Positions 52,123-59,802 of a stretch of DNA of 64,000 bases are shown here, one piece after another (positions within the stretch are counted from its first letter, which is position 1; the number at the start of each line of letters is the position of its first letter). Source of the stretch: Pseudanabaena sp. M085S1SP2A07QC (GTDB lineage: Bacteria; Cyanobacteriota; Cyanobacteriia; Pseudanabaenales; Pseudanabaenaceae). Location: NCBI GenBank assembly GCA_020404895.1, contig JADBWK010000016.1, forward strand, positions 30,829 through 94,828, read 5' to 3'. Under the pieces are notes generated by a model that had not been told where the DNA came from, ran no database searches, and worked only from the letters and a program-made list of their open reading frames with translations. The position numbers and the translations under genes were made by a program.

Positions 52123-52192
52123 AAGAGAGTTACGGCACTTCTTGCCGTAACTCTCTTAGAAATAAAAGCAGCGTAAAGCGCTGCTTTTATTT
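52123..52192. terminator. Two adjacent terminator-like hairpins
   Basis: AAGAGAGTTACGGCA/TGCCGTAACTCTCTT (52123-52157) and AAATAAAAGCAGCG/CGCTGCTTTTATTT (52160-52192) lie between convergent menH and the GH10-like gene. The second has the T-rich side for both strands. Confidence 0.8.
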
Positions 52193-53485
52193 TTAGCTAG
52201 AAGCAATATTTCTTAAATCTGGACGGGACGCAGGTGCAAAAAGGAGTGTCTCAAAGGAAGCATCTCGATTGCCTAAGGTTTCGTAAAAGAAGAATGAAAA
52301 CCCATCTAGGTTAAGTTCACGCACAATTTTTACTTGACCTTTGATCTGTCGCATATCAACATTTTGAACTCTTAAACCCGTTAAAATACCCACCGCTACT
52401 GGTATTTTTAGTCGAATTTCCTGCAACTCTGGCTGTTCTAATTCCCGCTTAAAATTGTCAATATCATCGCGATATACCTGCACAATTAATTCATCAATAT
52501 ATTTGAGATAAACCCAGTTATACCAATCTTGCAAGTACTTCTTATAGGAGAAATCCTTAGGATTAGGGGAAAGAGAAATTAAGCAGTTTGGTTTGATTGC
52601 TCTAACCGATTTAGAGATCTTTCGCATTAAACTAGTGATGTACTTGGCACGCCACTGCATCCATGAAGGAGCATTGATATCCTCGGGGGGTAATCGCCCG
52701 AAATGATCTTTTTTATACAAAGTGATCGTGTAATCATCGTAGCCAAGTTCTGTGGGCATCCCAAAATGATCGTCAAGCTGAATACCGTCAACATCATACT
52801 TAGTAACAACTTCCACAATGAGATCTATTAGCAATTTTTGGACTTGCGGATGAGCAGGATTTAGCCAAGCAAGACGATGTTGATCTTTTTCACCATGCAA
52901 GAAGACATGGGAACCATCTTTGCGCTGGCTGATCCAATCGGGATGTTTGCTCATCAGCTCTGAACCTTCTTCGGTCATTAAGCCATATTCAAACCAAGGA
53001 ATTACCGCAAAATTTTGTTCATGACCAAATTTGATCGCTTCGGCAAGCATATCTCGCTCTTGAAGCTCAGGTATTGGATCAACAGATACACCAAAACTAG
53101 CTTCGGCAACTTTACTAGGGTAGAGCGTGTATCCACCATTCCAAACCGTTGGATATAGGGTATTAAATTTTAAACGCTTTAGTCTTTTAATCGCCCTTTC
53201 AAGATTCTGAGCCGAAAATAAAACATCGCTATCGACATTAGTAAGCCAGATGCCGCGTAATTCATTACCATTCAATGGTCTGATCAGCGGTAGATTAGGT
53301 GGGGCTGATTGATCAACTTGATTAGATGGAGATTGATCAATAGTGTTGCTAGCCGTATCCATACTAAGAGGCTGAGCGATCGCCCAAAAAGGAAAATTGA
53401 TCATCATTGAGATCGCGAATCCTAAGAATGTTATTAATAGGAAACGGAGGCGTGATCGCCAAGAAGCCGAATTAATTTTCCCCAT
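52193..53485 (-). CDS. Family-10-like glycosylhydrolase (GHL10/YngK type)
   Basis: A 430-residue protein with an N-terminal hydrophobic anchor or signal (FLLITFLGFAISMMINFPFW). The GHL10 domain begins ELRGIWLTNVDSDVLF and includes LKFNTLYPTVWNGGYTLYPS, VDGIQLDDHFGMP with acidic residues in the barrel, and CLISLSPNPKDFSYKKYLQD. Family members are extracytoplasmic beta/alpha barrels of unclear specificity (envelope glycan suspected). A Ser/Pro/Asp-rich linker follows the anchor. Confidence 0.88.
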   Translation of the reverse strand: MGKINSASWRSRLRFLLITFLGFAISMMINFPFWAIAQPLSMDTASNTIDQSPSNQVDQSAPPNLPLIRPLNGNELRGIWLTNVDSDVLFSAQNLERAIKRLKRLKFNTLYPTVWNGGYTLYPSKVAEASFGVSVDPIPELQERDMLAEAIKFGHEQNFAVIPWFEYGLMTEEGSELMSKHPDWISQRKDGSHVFLHGEKDQHRLAWLNPAHPQVQKLLIDLIVEVVTKYDVDGIQLDDHFGMPTELGYDDYTITLYKKDHFGRLPPEDINAPSWMQWRAKYITSLMRKISKSVRAIKPNCLISLSPNPKDFSYKKYLQDWYNWVYLKYIDELIVQVYRDDIDNFKRELEQPELQEIRLKIPVAVGILTGLRVQNVDMRQIKGQVKIVRELNLDGFSFFFYETLGNRDASFETLLFAPASRPDLRNIASS

Positions 53486-53919
53486 AATTACTGATGAGCC
53501 AAGTAAGCTCTAACTCCTCACATTTAGGCTGTAATTTTTTGTGAAATTTTTTTTGTGAATTTATTGTATAGCAATGTAAAAAAACACAAAAGATGGAGAT
53601 ACTTCCTACTCCCATCCTTTTCTATAAACTTTTGGTCTGAGATCCCAACAAATCACGATTTATCTCCAAAATTGGACATAATGGCGGGCATAGCGACCAT
53701 CGGCGTTTATTCCTAGTTGTTGTAGTTTACTTAACATTGCTGGTTTAATCCGACTTTTGCATATGCATGATTTTATATGGATCTGCGACTGAAACAATCC
53801 GCCACTTCAAGCATTATCTCTAGATGATCGCCATTTTTTTTGTTACGATTCAGATAAATCGATAAATACTCGAAATTCCCGACACACATCTATGCGATCG
53901 CTCGCCGCCATATCCTGTA
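53486..53919. other. Intergenic region with decayed TATAGC element
   Basis: TATAGCAATGTAA at 53567-53579 equals the left end of the 108-bp MITE. ACACAAAAGATGG follows, as in its interior, but then similarity stops and no right end matches well (only TATA near 53625). The rest shows no gene I can support. Confidence 0.5.
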
Positions 53920-55575
53920 ATGTTATCTGACAATGATCACATTGAAGGGCTGTTTCCCGAAGCTGCCCAAAATTGGGATTTAAATCGGCTCTATGCAGAT
54001 TTACAAGCTTCTAGTGGCAAAGAAATTAAGCCATTTGAAAAGGCTTGTTTGCGTGGTTTGCTATGTCGTTATCGCCCAGGGCAACTTGCGTTTAAGTTGG
54101 CTTGGACTTCGGGGGCTTTGCGGGTTGAGTTAAATAAGGGTTTATATAGATCGCTTGAGGCGATCGCAGATCAGCCGATCAATACGCTACGTTGGGAAAA
54201 AGTGCCTGAATGGTTAGAGTCTAAAGGATATAAAGCACAACGCCAAAGTTTGCATAATACAACTGCCAACTCTCAAGTTAGTTCTGGGATAAATGTGGCG
54301 GATTGGGGCGAGGCTCCAAATATTCAAACTTTTTATGGGCGCACTGAGGAGTTAGCCAAACTAGAGCAATGGGTTGTGCGCGATCGCTGTCATCTCTTGG
54401 CAATTTGCGGCATGGGCGGCATTGGCAAGACAGCGCTGGCAGTAAAACTAGTCGAAAATATCCAATCGCAGTTTGATTGCTTTATTTGGCGATCGCTACG
54501 TGGGGCACAACCGACGGCACAATTAATTGCGGAGCTGTTGCAATTTCTGAATAGTTCACCGCAAACTGGTTGTAGTATTTCTGATCTGTTAGACATTTTG
54601 CGCCAAAAGCGTTGTTTAGTTGTATTGGATGACTTTGAGGCGACGCTCCAAGATGGGGAATTGGTGGGAGCCTATCGCCAAGGTTGCGAATCCCATGCGG
54701 AATTATTGCAGCGTGTTGGTTCGGAGAGGCATCAAAGTTCAGTCATTTTGATTGGTCGGGAACAACCGAAAGAAATTTCAATGCATCAGGGGGATGATCA
54801 GCCGATTCGCTACTTCAAAGTGAATGGATTGCAGAGACAAGGGGCTTTTGAATTATTAAGATCGCGAGGTTTTAAAGGAACTGAGAATGGTTTAGAGGCT
54901 TTAGTGCAACAATATCGTGGCAATCCTTCAGCTTTAAGGATTGTGGCGGGGACGATTCAAGAATTATTTAATGGCAATGTCTCGGAGTTTCTTAAACAGA
55001 CTGCTCTTGCACTTGGGGATGTATTACGCACTCTTCTCTATCAACAGTTTGAGCGGCTCTCCAAATTAGAGAAAGATGTGCTGTATTGGCTCGCAATCAA
55101 GCATCGCCCAGTATCACTCTCAACCTTGCGATCGGAAATGATTTTGCAAACCTCTGGTTCTGAATTAATCAATGCTCTGGAGTCTCTGCGCTGGCGATCG
55201 CTAATTGAGAAAGTCTCAGAACAGGATGAGGTGATGTTTTTGCTAGAGCCTGTGGTGTTGAAATATGTCAATCGTCAATTTGTGGATGAAGTGAGCAAGG
55301 AAATTACCGCGATCGCTATGCAACAAAATCTCAAGTCGATTAATTTATTACAAAGCCATGTTCTCGTCGAAGATCGTGCCCCTGACTCGATTCGGGCGAT
55401 GCAGATTCGCTTAGTGCTGAAGCCGATTAAGGACAAACTAAATAAGGCGATCGCGCAAAATAATATTGAATTGGAAGCTCTACGGGAAATTCTCGCTAGC
55501 CAGCATCAAGTACAACCAATTGAAGGCACAAGTTACACTGAAGTTAATCTCGCTCTGATTGGCTTATGGTGGTAA
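53920..55575 (+). CDS. STAND NTPase (NB-ARC type) with N-terminal HTH-like module
   Basis: A 551-residue protein. Residues ~25-85 (KEIKPFEKACLRGLLCRYRP onward) form a helix-turn-helix-like module common at the start of cyanobacterial signalling STAND proteins. Residues ~135-400 are NB-ARC: YGRTEELAKLEQW, Walker A GMGGIGKT (164-171), Walker B CLVVLDDFE, and GNPSALRIVAG as GxP motif. A winged-helix region (LSKLEKDVLYWLAI) follows. Usually WD40 repeats come next. Here the protein ends SYTEVNLALIGLWW without a sensor. Confidence 0.85.
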   Translation: MLSDNDHIEGLFPEAAQNWDLNRLYADLQASSGKEIKPFEKACLRGLLCRYRPGQLAFKLAWTSGALRVELNKGLYRSLEAIADQPINTLRWEKVPEWLESKGYKAQRQSLHNTTANSQVSSGINVADWGEAPNIQTFYGRTEELAKLEQWVVRDRCHLLAICGMGGIGKTALAVKLVENIQSQFDCFIWRSLRGAQPTAQLIAELLQFLNSSPQTGCSISDLLDILRQKRCLVVLDDFEATLQDGELVGAYRQGCESHAELLQRVGSERHQSSVILIGREQPKEISMHQGDDQPIRYFKVNGLQRQGAFELLRSRGFKGTENGLEALVQQYRGNPSALRIVAGTIQELFNGNVSEFLKQTALALGDVLRTLLYQQFERLSKLEKDVLYWLAIKHRPVSLSTLRSEMILQTSGSELINALESLRWRSLIEKVSEQDEVMFLLEPVVLKYVNRQFVDEVSKEITAIAMQQNLKSINLLQSHVLVEDRAPDSIRAMQIRLVLKPIKDKLNKAIAQNNIELEALREILASQHQVQPIEGTSYTEVNLALIGLWW

Positions 55576-55576
55576 A

Positions 55577-55723
55577 TTAGAAACCATTTAAGAATTACTT
55601 TCTGCGGCTAAAGCTCCTAAGAGATCCCCCTCAATCCCCCTTAAAAAGGGGGAAGAATTTAATTCTCCCCCCTTTTTAAGGGGGGCTGGGGGGGATCTAG
55701 ACAATTCTTAAATAGTTTCTTAA
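55577..55723. repeat. 148-bp MITE with poly-C/G hairpin, copy 2
   Basis: TTAGAAACCATTTAAGAATT and AATTCTTAAATAGTTTCTTA are the terminal inverted repeats. The core is TCCCCCTCAATCCCCCTTAA onward with its GGGGG complement. It begins two bases after the STAND gene stop and is in inverted orientation to copy 1 at 45506. Confidence 0.8.
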
Positions 55724-55785
55724 TCGCAATCCCAAGAGCGGCACAATACGAACTCCTGAACTTCAAATTCTGACATCCAAATCCT

Positions 55786-57165
55786 ATGACTACACCACCC
55801 AACATATTGGCAACTAATCTCAAAGATGCCTATCGCGTTTGCGATGTGGTTCCGCTCCAAGATGTAGAGCTAGAGCGCTATTATGTGGATTTGTCAAAGA
55901 CGCGCAAAACTGATGCGATCGATAGCATTACACTAATCTTAGATGATCAAAAGTCTGGAGATTTTGTCACAATTTTATTCACTGGACATAGAGGTAGCGG
56001 CAAAAGCACAGAATTAAGACTAATCCAAAAGCGTTGGCAAGATGAATATCAAGTAATTTATGTTGATGCTTCGAGCGAAACGGATATTAATGATGCTGAA
56101 TATACTGATATCTACTTAATTGTAATCAAGTGGGTAGAGTTCGAGCTGCGTAAACAGGGATTGAAATTTGATGCTGAATTACTGTCAAATTTTGAAGAGT
56201 GGTTTAAAGAAGTAACCAATGAAACTGTGGAATCAGTAGACAAGTCAATTTCTGTAGAAGGAGAAGTAACTTTAAATGCTGAGGTTCCTTTTGTGGGAGT
56301 AGTACCGCCATTTTTGGCAAAACTTGTGTTAAAGCTTTTAGGGCAAGTTAAGGCTTCGCATCAGGGCAAAAAGACAGTTAGGCAAACTCTTTTAAAAGAT
56401 GTCGAACGCTTAAAAACTGATATCAATTTACTATTGGATGATGGATTAAAAAAGTGGCAGAAAAAATTTCCCAAATGCAAAGACTTTTTGATAATTTTCG
56501 ATAATTTAGATCGCTGTCCTCCCCCTGTCGCTAATCATTTGTTTTTTGACTATGCCTCACAGCTAAAGGATTTACATTGCTCGATTGTTTATACTGTGCC
56601 AATTTCAGCCGTCTACTCACCTAAAGGCGTTAGCGCTGCTTTTCCAAATTACCATATCATTCCCATGATTAATATTTACAATTATGATCCTCTCGATCGC
56701 AGTGGAAAAGAGCCTGAGTATAGTGCCAAGGGCTTAGATGCAGTGGCAAGTTTGATTGAGAAACGGATCGACGTTGATGCGATCTTTGAGTCTCGACAAT
56801 GTTTGTTGGAGTTAGCAAAATACAGTGGTGGTCACGTTCGGCAAATGATGCAGATCGTCAGAGGAGCCATCCAAAATGCGAGAACTAGTCGTCGAGACAA
56901 GGTAAATGATGAGAATGTGACCTATGCGATTAATCAACAACAATTCACTATGGAGCGCATGATTCCAAATGAACATTATCCAGTTTTGGTGAAGGTTTAT
57001 CTGGAGAAAAATGTGCCAAGAGATGAGGTGGGACAGTTGATGTTGTCGAATATTTCAGTTTTGGAATATAACGGACTAGAACGTTGGAATTATCTTAATC
57101 CAGTGGTAATTAGGAGTCGTTTGTTTAAAAGAGCGTTGGAAGATTATCTAGCTAAGAATCCATAA
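55786..57165 (+). CDS. AAA/STAND-like P-loop ATPase
   Basis: A 459-residue protein. Walker A GHRGSGKST is at 67-75, Walker B FLIIFDNLDRCPP at about 235-247, and IVYTVPISAVY is a sensor-like strand. YSGGHVRQMMQIVRGAIQNA is a sensor-2/arginine helix. EVPFVGVVPPFLAKLVLKLL in the middle could dip into a membrane but is short. Close homologues would be KAP/AAA-type regulators; the family is not certain. It is six bases upstream of the TPR gene and certainly co-transcribed with it. Confidence 0.75.
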   Translation: MTTPPNILATNLKDAYRVCDVVPLQDVELERYYVDLSKTRKTDAIDSITLILDDQKSGDFVTILFTGHRGSGKSTELRLIQKRWQDEYQVIYVDASSETDINDAEYTDIYLIVIKWVEFELRKQGLKFDAELLSNFEEWFKEVTNETVESVDKSISVEGEVTLNAEVPFVGVVPPFLAKLVLKLLGQVKASHQGKKTVRQTLLKDVERLKTDINLLLDDGLKKWQKKFPKCKDFLIIFDNLDRCPPPVANHLFFDYASQLKDLHCSIVYTVPISAVYSPKGVSAAFPNYHIIPMINIYNYDPLDRSGKEPEYSAKGLDAVASLIEKRIDVDAIFESRQCLLELAKYSGGHVRQMMQIVRGAIQNARTSRRDKVNDENVTYAINQQQFTMERMIPNEHYPVLVKVYLEKNVPRDEVGQLMLSNISVLEYNGLERWNYLNPVVIRSRLFKRALEDYLAKNP

Positions 57166-57170
57166 ATGCC

Positions 57171-58721
57171 ATGACAGAAGCTGATCAACCAGAAGAAGAA
57201 AACCTACCTAAGTTTCAATCGCAAAATGATGATGCGATTCAGGGATTATTGGCGATGTTAGATTTGTCGCAGGGTTTCACGATCGCATTTGCAGAGTGTA
57301 ATTTTTGGCAAGATGGGGTGGCGTTGGTGGAGTCGCTAAAGGAAGAGATTGCTAGTGATCCAGAGTGGGAGGAGTTGCAGCTAGAGTCTTGGGAATTTAA
57401 TGATCCTGATTTGCGATATTTGTTGGATGAGTTGATCAAGCGTCTAGAGACTTTACCGCGCCAAGAGGGGAAGAAGTTGGTGTTGGTATTGAGTGGCTTA
57501 GAAAATGCGATCGGGGTGGTGGGGGAATATCCGCCATTTTTAGTGGATTTGAATTTTGTTCGCGATGCATATGCACGGATGGTTCCTCATCCTGTGGTGT
57601 TTGTGTTGCCAGACTATGCAATTACCCGTGTAGCAAATTTCGCACCTGACTTTTGGGCATGGAAATCTGAGGTGTTTAAGTTTAAGACATCGACAGAAGC
57701 GAGGGATTTTGCTTTTGATAAGATTAACTCAGATCGTATTCTTGGCAATTATCTCAAACCTGAAAAGCAAGAACGCATCGATCTTTTGCATCGGTTGTTA
57801 ATGGCAGCTAATCCTTCTGGTTCTGATCCAGCATCTAATCCCAATGAGTCAATTCAGATAAATATTTTGATTCAATTGGGATTGGCTTACTTTAGTTTGA
57901 GTGAATTTAATCAAGCAATTGATTTTTACGATCAAGCATTGTCGCTAGCAAGAAAGTTGGGCGATCGCAATGGTGAAGCAAATTCTCTCAATAATCTAGG
58001 CAATGCTTACTGTTCACTAGGACAATACCAGCAAGCAATTCAGTTTCAGCAGCAGTCTTTGGGAATCAGAAGAGAAATTGGCGATCTTAATGGTGAAGCA
58101 GCTTCTCTTGGCAATCTAGGCGTTGCTTACCTTTCTCTGGGACAGTACCAGCAAGTGATTCATTTGTATCAACAATCTCTAGAAATCCATAGAGAAATTG
58201 GCGATCGCAATGGTGAAGCAGCTTCTCTTGGTAATCTAGGCGTTGCTTACGCTTCACTAGGACAGTACCAGCAAGCAATTCAGTTTCAGCAACAGTCTTT
58301 GGAAATCAGAAGAGAAATTGGCGATCGCAATGGCGAAGCAAGTTCTCTTGGCAATCTAGGGCTTGCTTATTATTCGCTAGGGCAGTACCAGCAAGCAATT
58401 CAGTTTCAGCAGCAGTCTTTGGAAATCAAAAGAGAAATTGGCGATCGCAATGGTGAAGCAAATTCTCTTGGTAATCTAGGGCTTGCTTACTATTCCCTAA
58501 GACAGTACCAGCAATCAATTCAGTTTCAGCAAGAGTCTCTGGAAATTTGCAGAGAAATTGGCGATCTCAATGGTGAAGCAGATTCTCTCAATAATCTAGG
58601 GATTGCCCTTCAAGCATTAAGTCGCAGAGGCGAGTCCATAAAGGCTTTCGATGCTTCGAGAAAAATATATGAAGAATTGGGGCTTTATCATGAGATTGAG
58701 AGTTCTGATATAGCAATGTAA
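57171..58721 (+). CDS. TPR protein with degenerate P-loop-like N-domain, C-terminus replaced by a MITE
   Basis: A 516-residue protein. Residues 25-200 (FTIAFAECNFWQDGVALVES to FAPDFWAWKSEVF) are a STAND-like domain lacking Walker A; KLVLVLSGLEN sits where Walker B would be. From ~235 come seven TPRs of 40 residues (LGxAYxSLGQYQQAIQFQQQ). The last three codons, IAM plus stop, are MITE sequence (58709 onward). Joining 58709-58710 to 58817 restores the frame into a basic tail at 58817-58968, so this is a truncated allele of a longer ~563-residue protein. Confidence 0.85.
   Translation: MTEADQPEEENLPKFQSQNDDAIQGLLAMLDLSQGFTIAFAECNFWQDGVALVESLKEEIASDPEWEELQLESWEFNDPDLRYLLDELIKRLETLPRQEGKKLVLVLSGLENAIGVVGEYPPFLVDLNFVRDAYARMVPHPVVFVLPDYAITRVANFAPDFWAWKSEVFKFKTSTEARDFAFDKINSDRILGNYLKPEKQERIDLLHRLLMAANPSGSDPASNPNESIQINILIQLGLAYFSLSEFNQAIDFYDQALSLARKLGDRNGEANSLNNLGNAYCSLGQYQQAIQFQQQSLGIRREIGDLNGEAASLGNLGVAYLSLGQYQQVIHLYQQSLEIHREIGDRNGEAASLGNLGVAYASLGQYQQAIQFQQQSLEIRREIGDRNGEASSLGNLGLAYYSLGQYQQAIQFQQQSLEIKREIGDRNGEANSLGNLGLAYYSLRQYQQSIQFQQESLEICREIGDLNGEADSLNNLGIALQALSRRGESIKAFDASRKIYEELGLYHEIESSDIAM
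57961..58600 (+). repeat. Tandem 120-bp repeats encoding the TPRs
   Basis: GCGATCGCAATGGTGAAGCA-like words recur at 57961, 58081, 58201, 58321, 58441 and 58561, exactly every 120 bp, with high identity between units. The DNA-level similarity points to recent unit duplication and makes copy number variable by slippage or recombination. Confidence 0.9.
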
Positions 58722-58816
58722 GCTTTGCTTAGGACATAAAACCCAAAAGATGGCAGAGCGAAGCTCTGCCATCTTTTGGGTTTTGAATTGTCCTATCTAT
58801 CTCTTACGTTGCTATA
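58709..58816. repeat. 108-bp MITE, copy 2, inserted in the TPR gene
   Basis: Same ends (TATAGCAATGTAAG/CTTACGTTGCTATA) and same interior as 27240-27347; I see no difference. The outermost TA at each side may be a target-site duplication. Confidence 0.85.
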
Positions 58817-58968
58817 AATCCTTTGCACCGCTAGAAACTGTCGCTAAAGAACCCAAGCGATTTGAACTGCCAGACCCACCCAAACGCAAGCGCCGCAAAA
58901 ATCTCTTTCAGATTATTTTTGTTTGGTTGCGACGCATCTGGTCAAAGCTTTGGCGACGAGATCAGTGA
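58817..58968 (+). pseudogene. Detached C-terminal tail of the TPR gene
   Basis: Fifty codons read KSFAPLETVAKEPKRFELPD, then PPKRKRRKNLFQIIFVWLRR and a basic end. The peptide is proline/lysine-rich with an amphipathic or membrane-facing helix. It has no start codon of its own. Removal of the MITE with one TA left joins codon GAT-AAA-TCC in frame. The tail probably served for membrane or nucleic-acid attachment. Confidence 0.75.
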
Positions 58969-59039
58969 CTCTGAGGTATTGAGAAGAGTAGATTTAAGCA
59001 GTAAGTGGAAGTTCTAAATTAGCGATCGCAATTATAAGT

Positions 59040-59088
59040 CACAAGTTACACCGAAGTTAATCTCGCCCTGATCGGCTTATGGTGGTAA
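59040..59088 (+). pseudogene. Second copy of the STAND gene 3' end
   Basis: CACAAGTTACACCGAAGTTA, then ATCTCGCCCTGATCGGC and TTATGGTGGTAA, equals 55527-55575 in 46 of 49 bases. The three differences are all third-position and synonymous (T, A and I codons). It encodes TSYTEVNLALIGLWW plus stop. Nothing upstream remains of the rest of such a gene. Confidence 0.8.
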
Positions 59089-59152
59089 TTTAGTCTATAA
59101 CAATTATGATTGACATCCAAGGATCGTGAATTTAATAACTCACAATTCTTTC

Positions 59153-59227
59153 GTAGGGTGAGTTAGCGCAGCGTAACGCACCACAGATGGGATTGATGTG
59201 TTACGGCTATCGCCTAACACATCCTAC
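59153..59227. repeat. GTAGGGTG-type cyanobacterial palindrome
   Basis: GTAGGGTGAGTTAGCG and CGCCTAACACATCCTAC form the outer stem; GCGTAACGCACC and GTGTTACGGC pair inside. It is a familiar type of short interspersed repeat in cyanobacteria. Confidence 0.7.
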
Positions 59228-59253
59228 AATTGGACATTAGCAATTTAGCCTTA

Positions 59254-59477
59254 AATCCTACATTCAGCAGGTGTTTTTTGAGAATTAGCATTTATTGGAG
59301 AAAACCTTATAAATAAAGCATTTTGGAGTTTTCCCGTTTTTTTGAGACTCGTAGTGAGATTTGCTAATTGCTATTAATATTCAATAAAAATTTTACTGTT
59401 GAGAACAAGCTCTCTGAAACCCTCATTCTTTCGTGGTAAATAATTTTTTGCCCAGATCACCTGCTGAATGTAGGATT
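59254..59477. repeat. 20-bp perfect inverted repeat around a non-coding core
   Basis: AATCCTACATTCAGCAGGTG at 59254-59273 is the reverse complement of CACCTGCTGAATGTAGGATT at 59458-59477. The second copy lies within the transposase fragment. The 184-bp between is AT-rich without a gene. It suggests an internal inversion or IS-within-IS event. Confidence 0.75.
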
Positions 59478-59720
59478 CAACACTTGCATTACAGGTATTT
59501 TGGTAGCCTGTGAATAGACGATGATTAAGGTTGTCCACTTAGGTTTTTTTTCGGCTTGTTCTCTCACCTGCTCGTGCAATGCAGTCATGATTTCCCTTAG
59601 TACTCCTGATGCTCGCCATTGCTTGTAATGCCAGTAAACTGTGGAGTAATTGGGCAAATCTTTGGGTAAGTCTGCCCAATTACATCCATTCTTGAGACTA
59701 ATGGTTATCTTGCCCTGTTT
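59457..59720 (-). pseudogene. IS5-family transposase fragment
   Basis: About 85 residues include LKNGCNWADLPKDLPNYSTV, YWHYKQWRASGVLREIM and KKPKWTTLIIVYSQAT. This matches the N-terminal DUF4096-like part of IS5 transposases. The first catalytic Asp (usually DSQ) is Tyr here, and one base is missing right after, so the frame shifts. No C-terminal half remains. It is a dead remnant. Confidence 0.75.
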
Positions 59721-59802
59721 GAGAATATTCGCAATTGGCAGCCACTAACGCATTTGGAACATGTATCCATATGATGTTGCACAGGCTGCGCTCTGACGGC
59801 AT

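Noticed and set aside
57961..58600. Regular 120-bp repeats that could be taken for a CRISPR-like array
   Set aside because: The units are contiguous coding repeats of a TPR protein in one frame, without unique spacers and without cas genes nearby.
58750..58816. Coding sequence through the MITE hairpin leading into the 58817-58968 tail
   Set aside because: The frame is palindrome sequence identical to the non-coding copy at 27240; the tail itself is better explained as the former end of the TPR gene.
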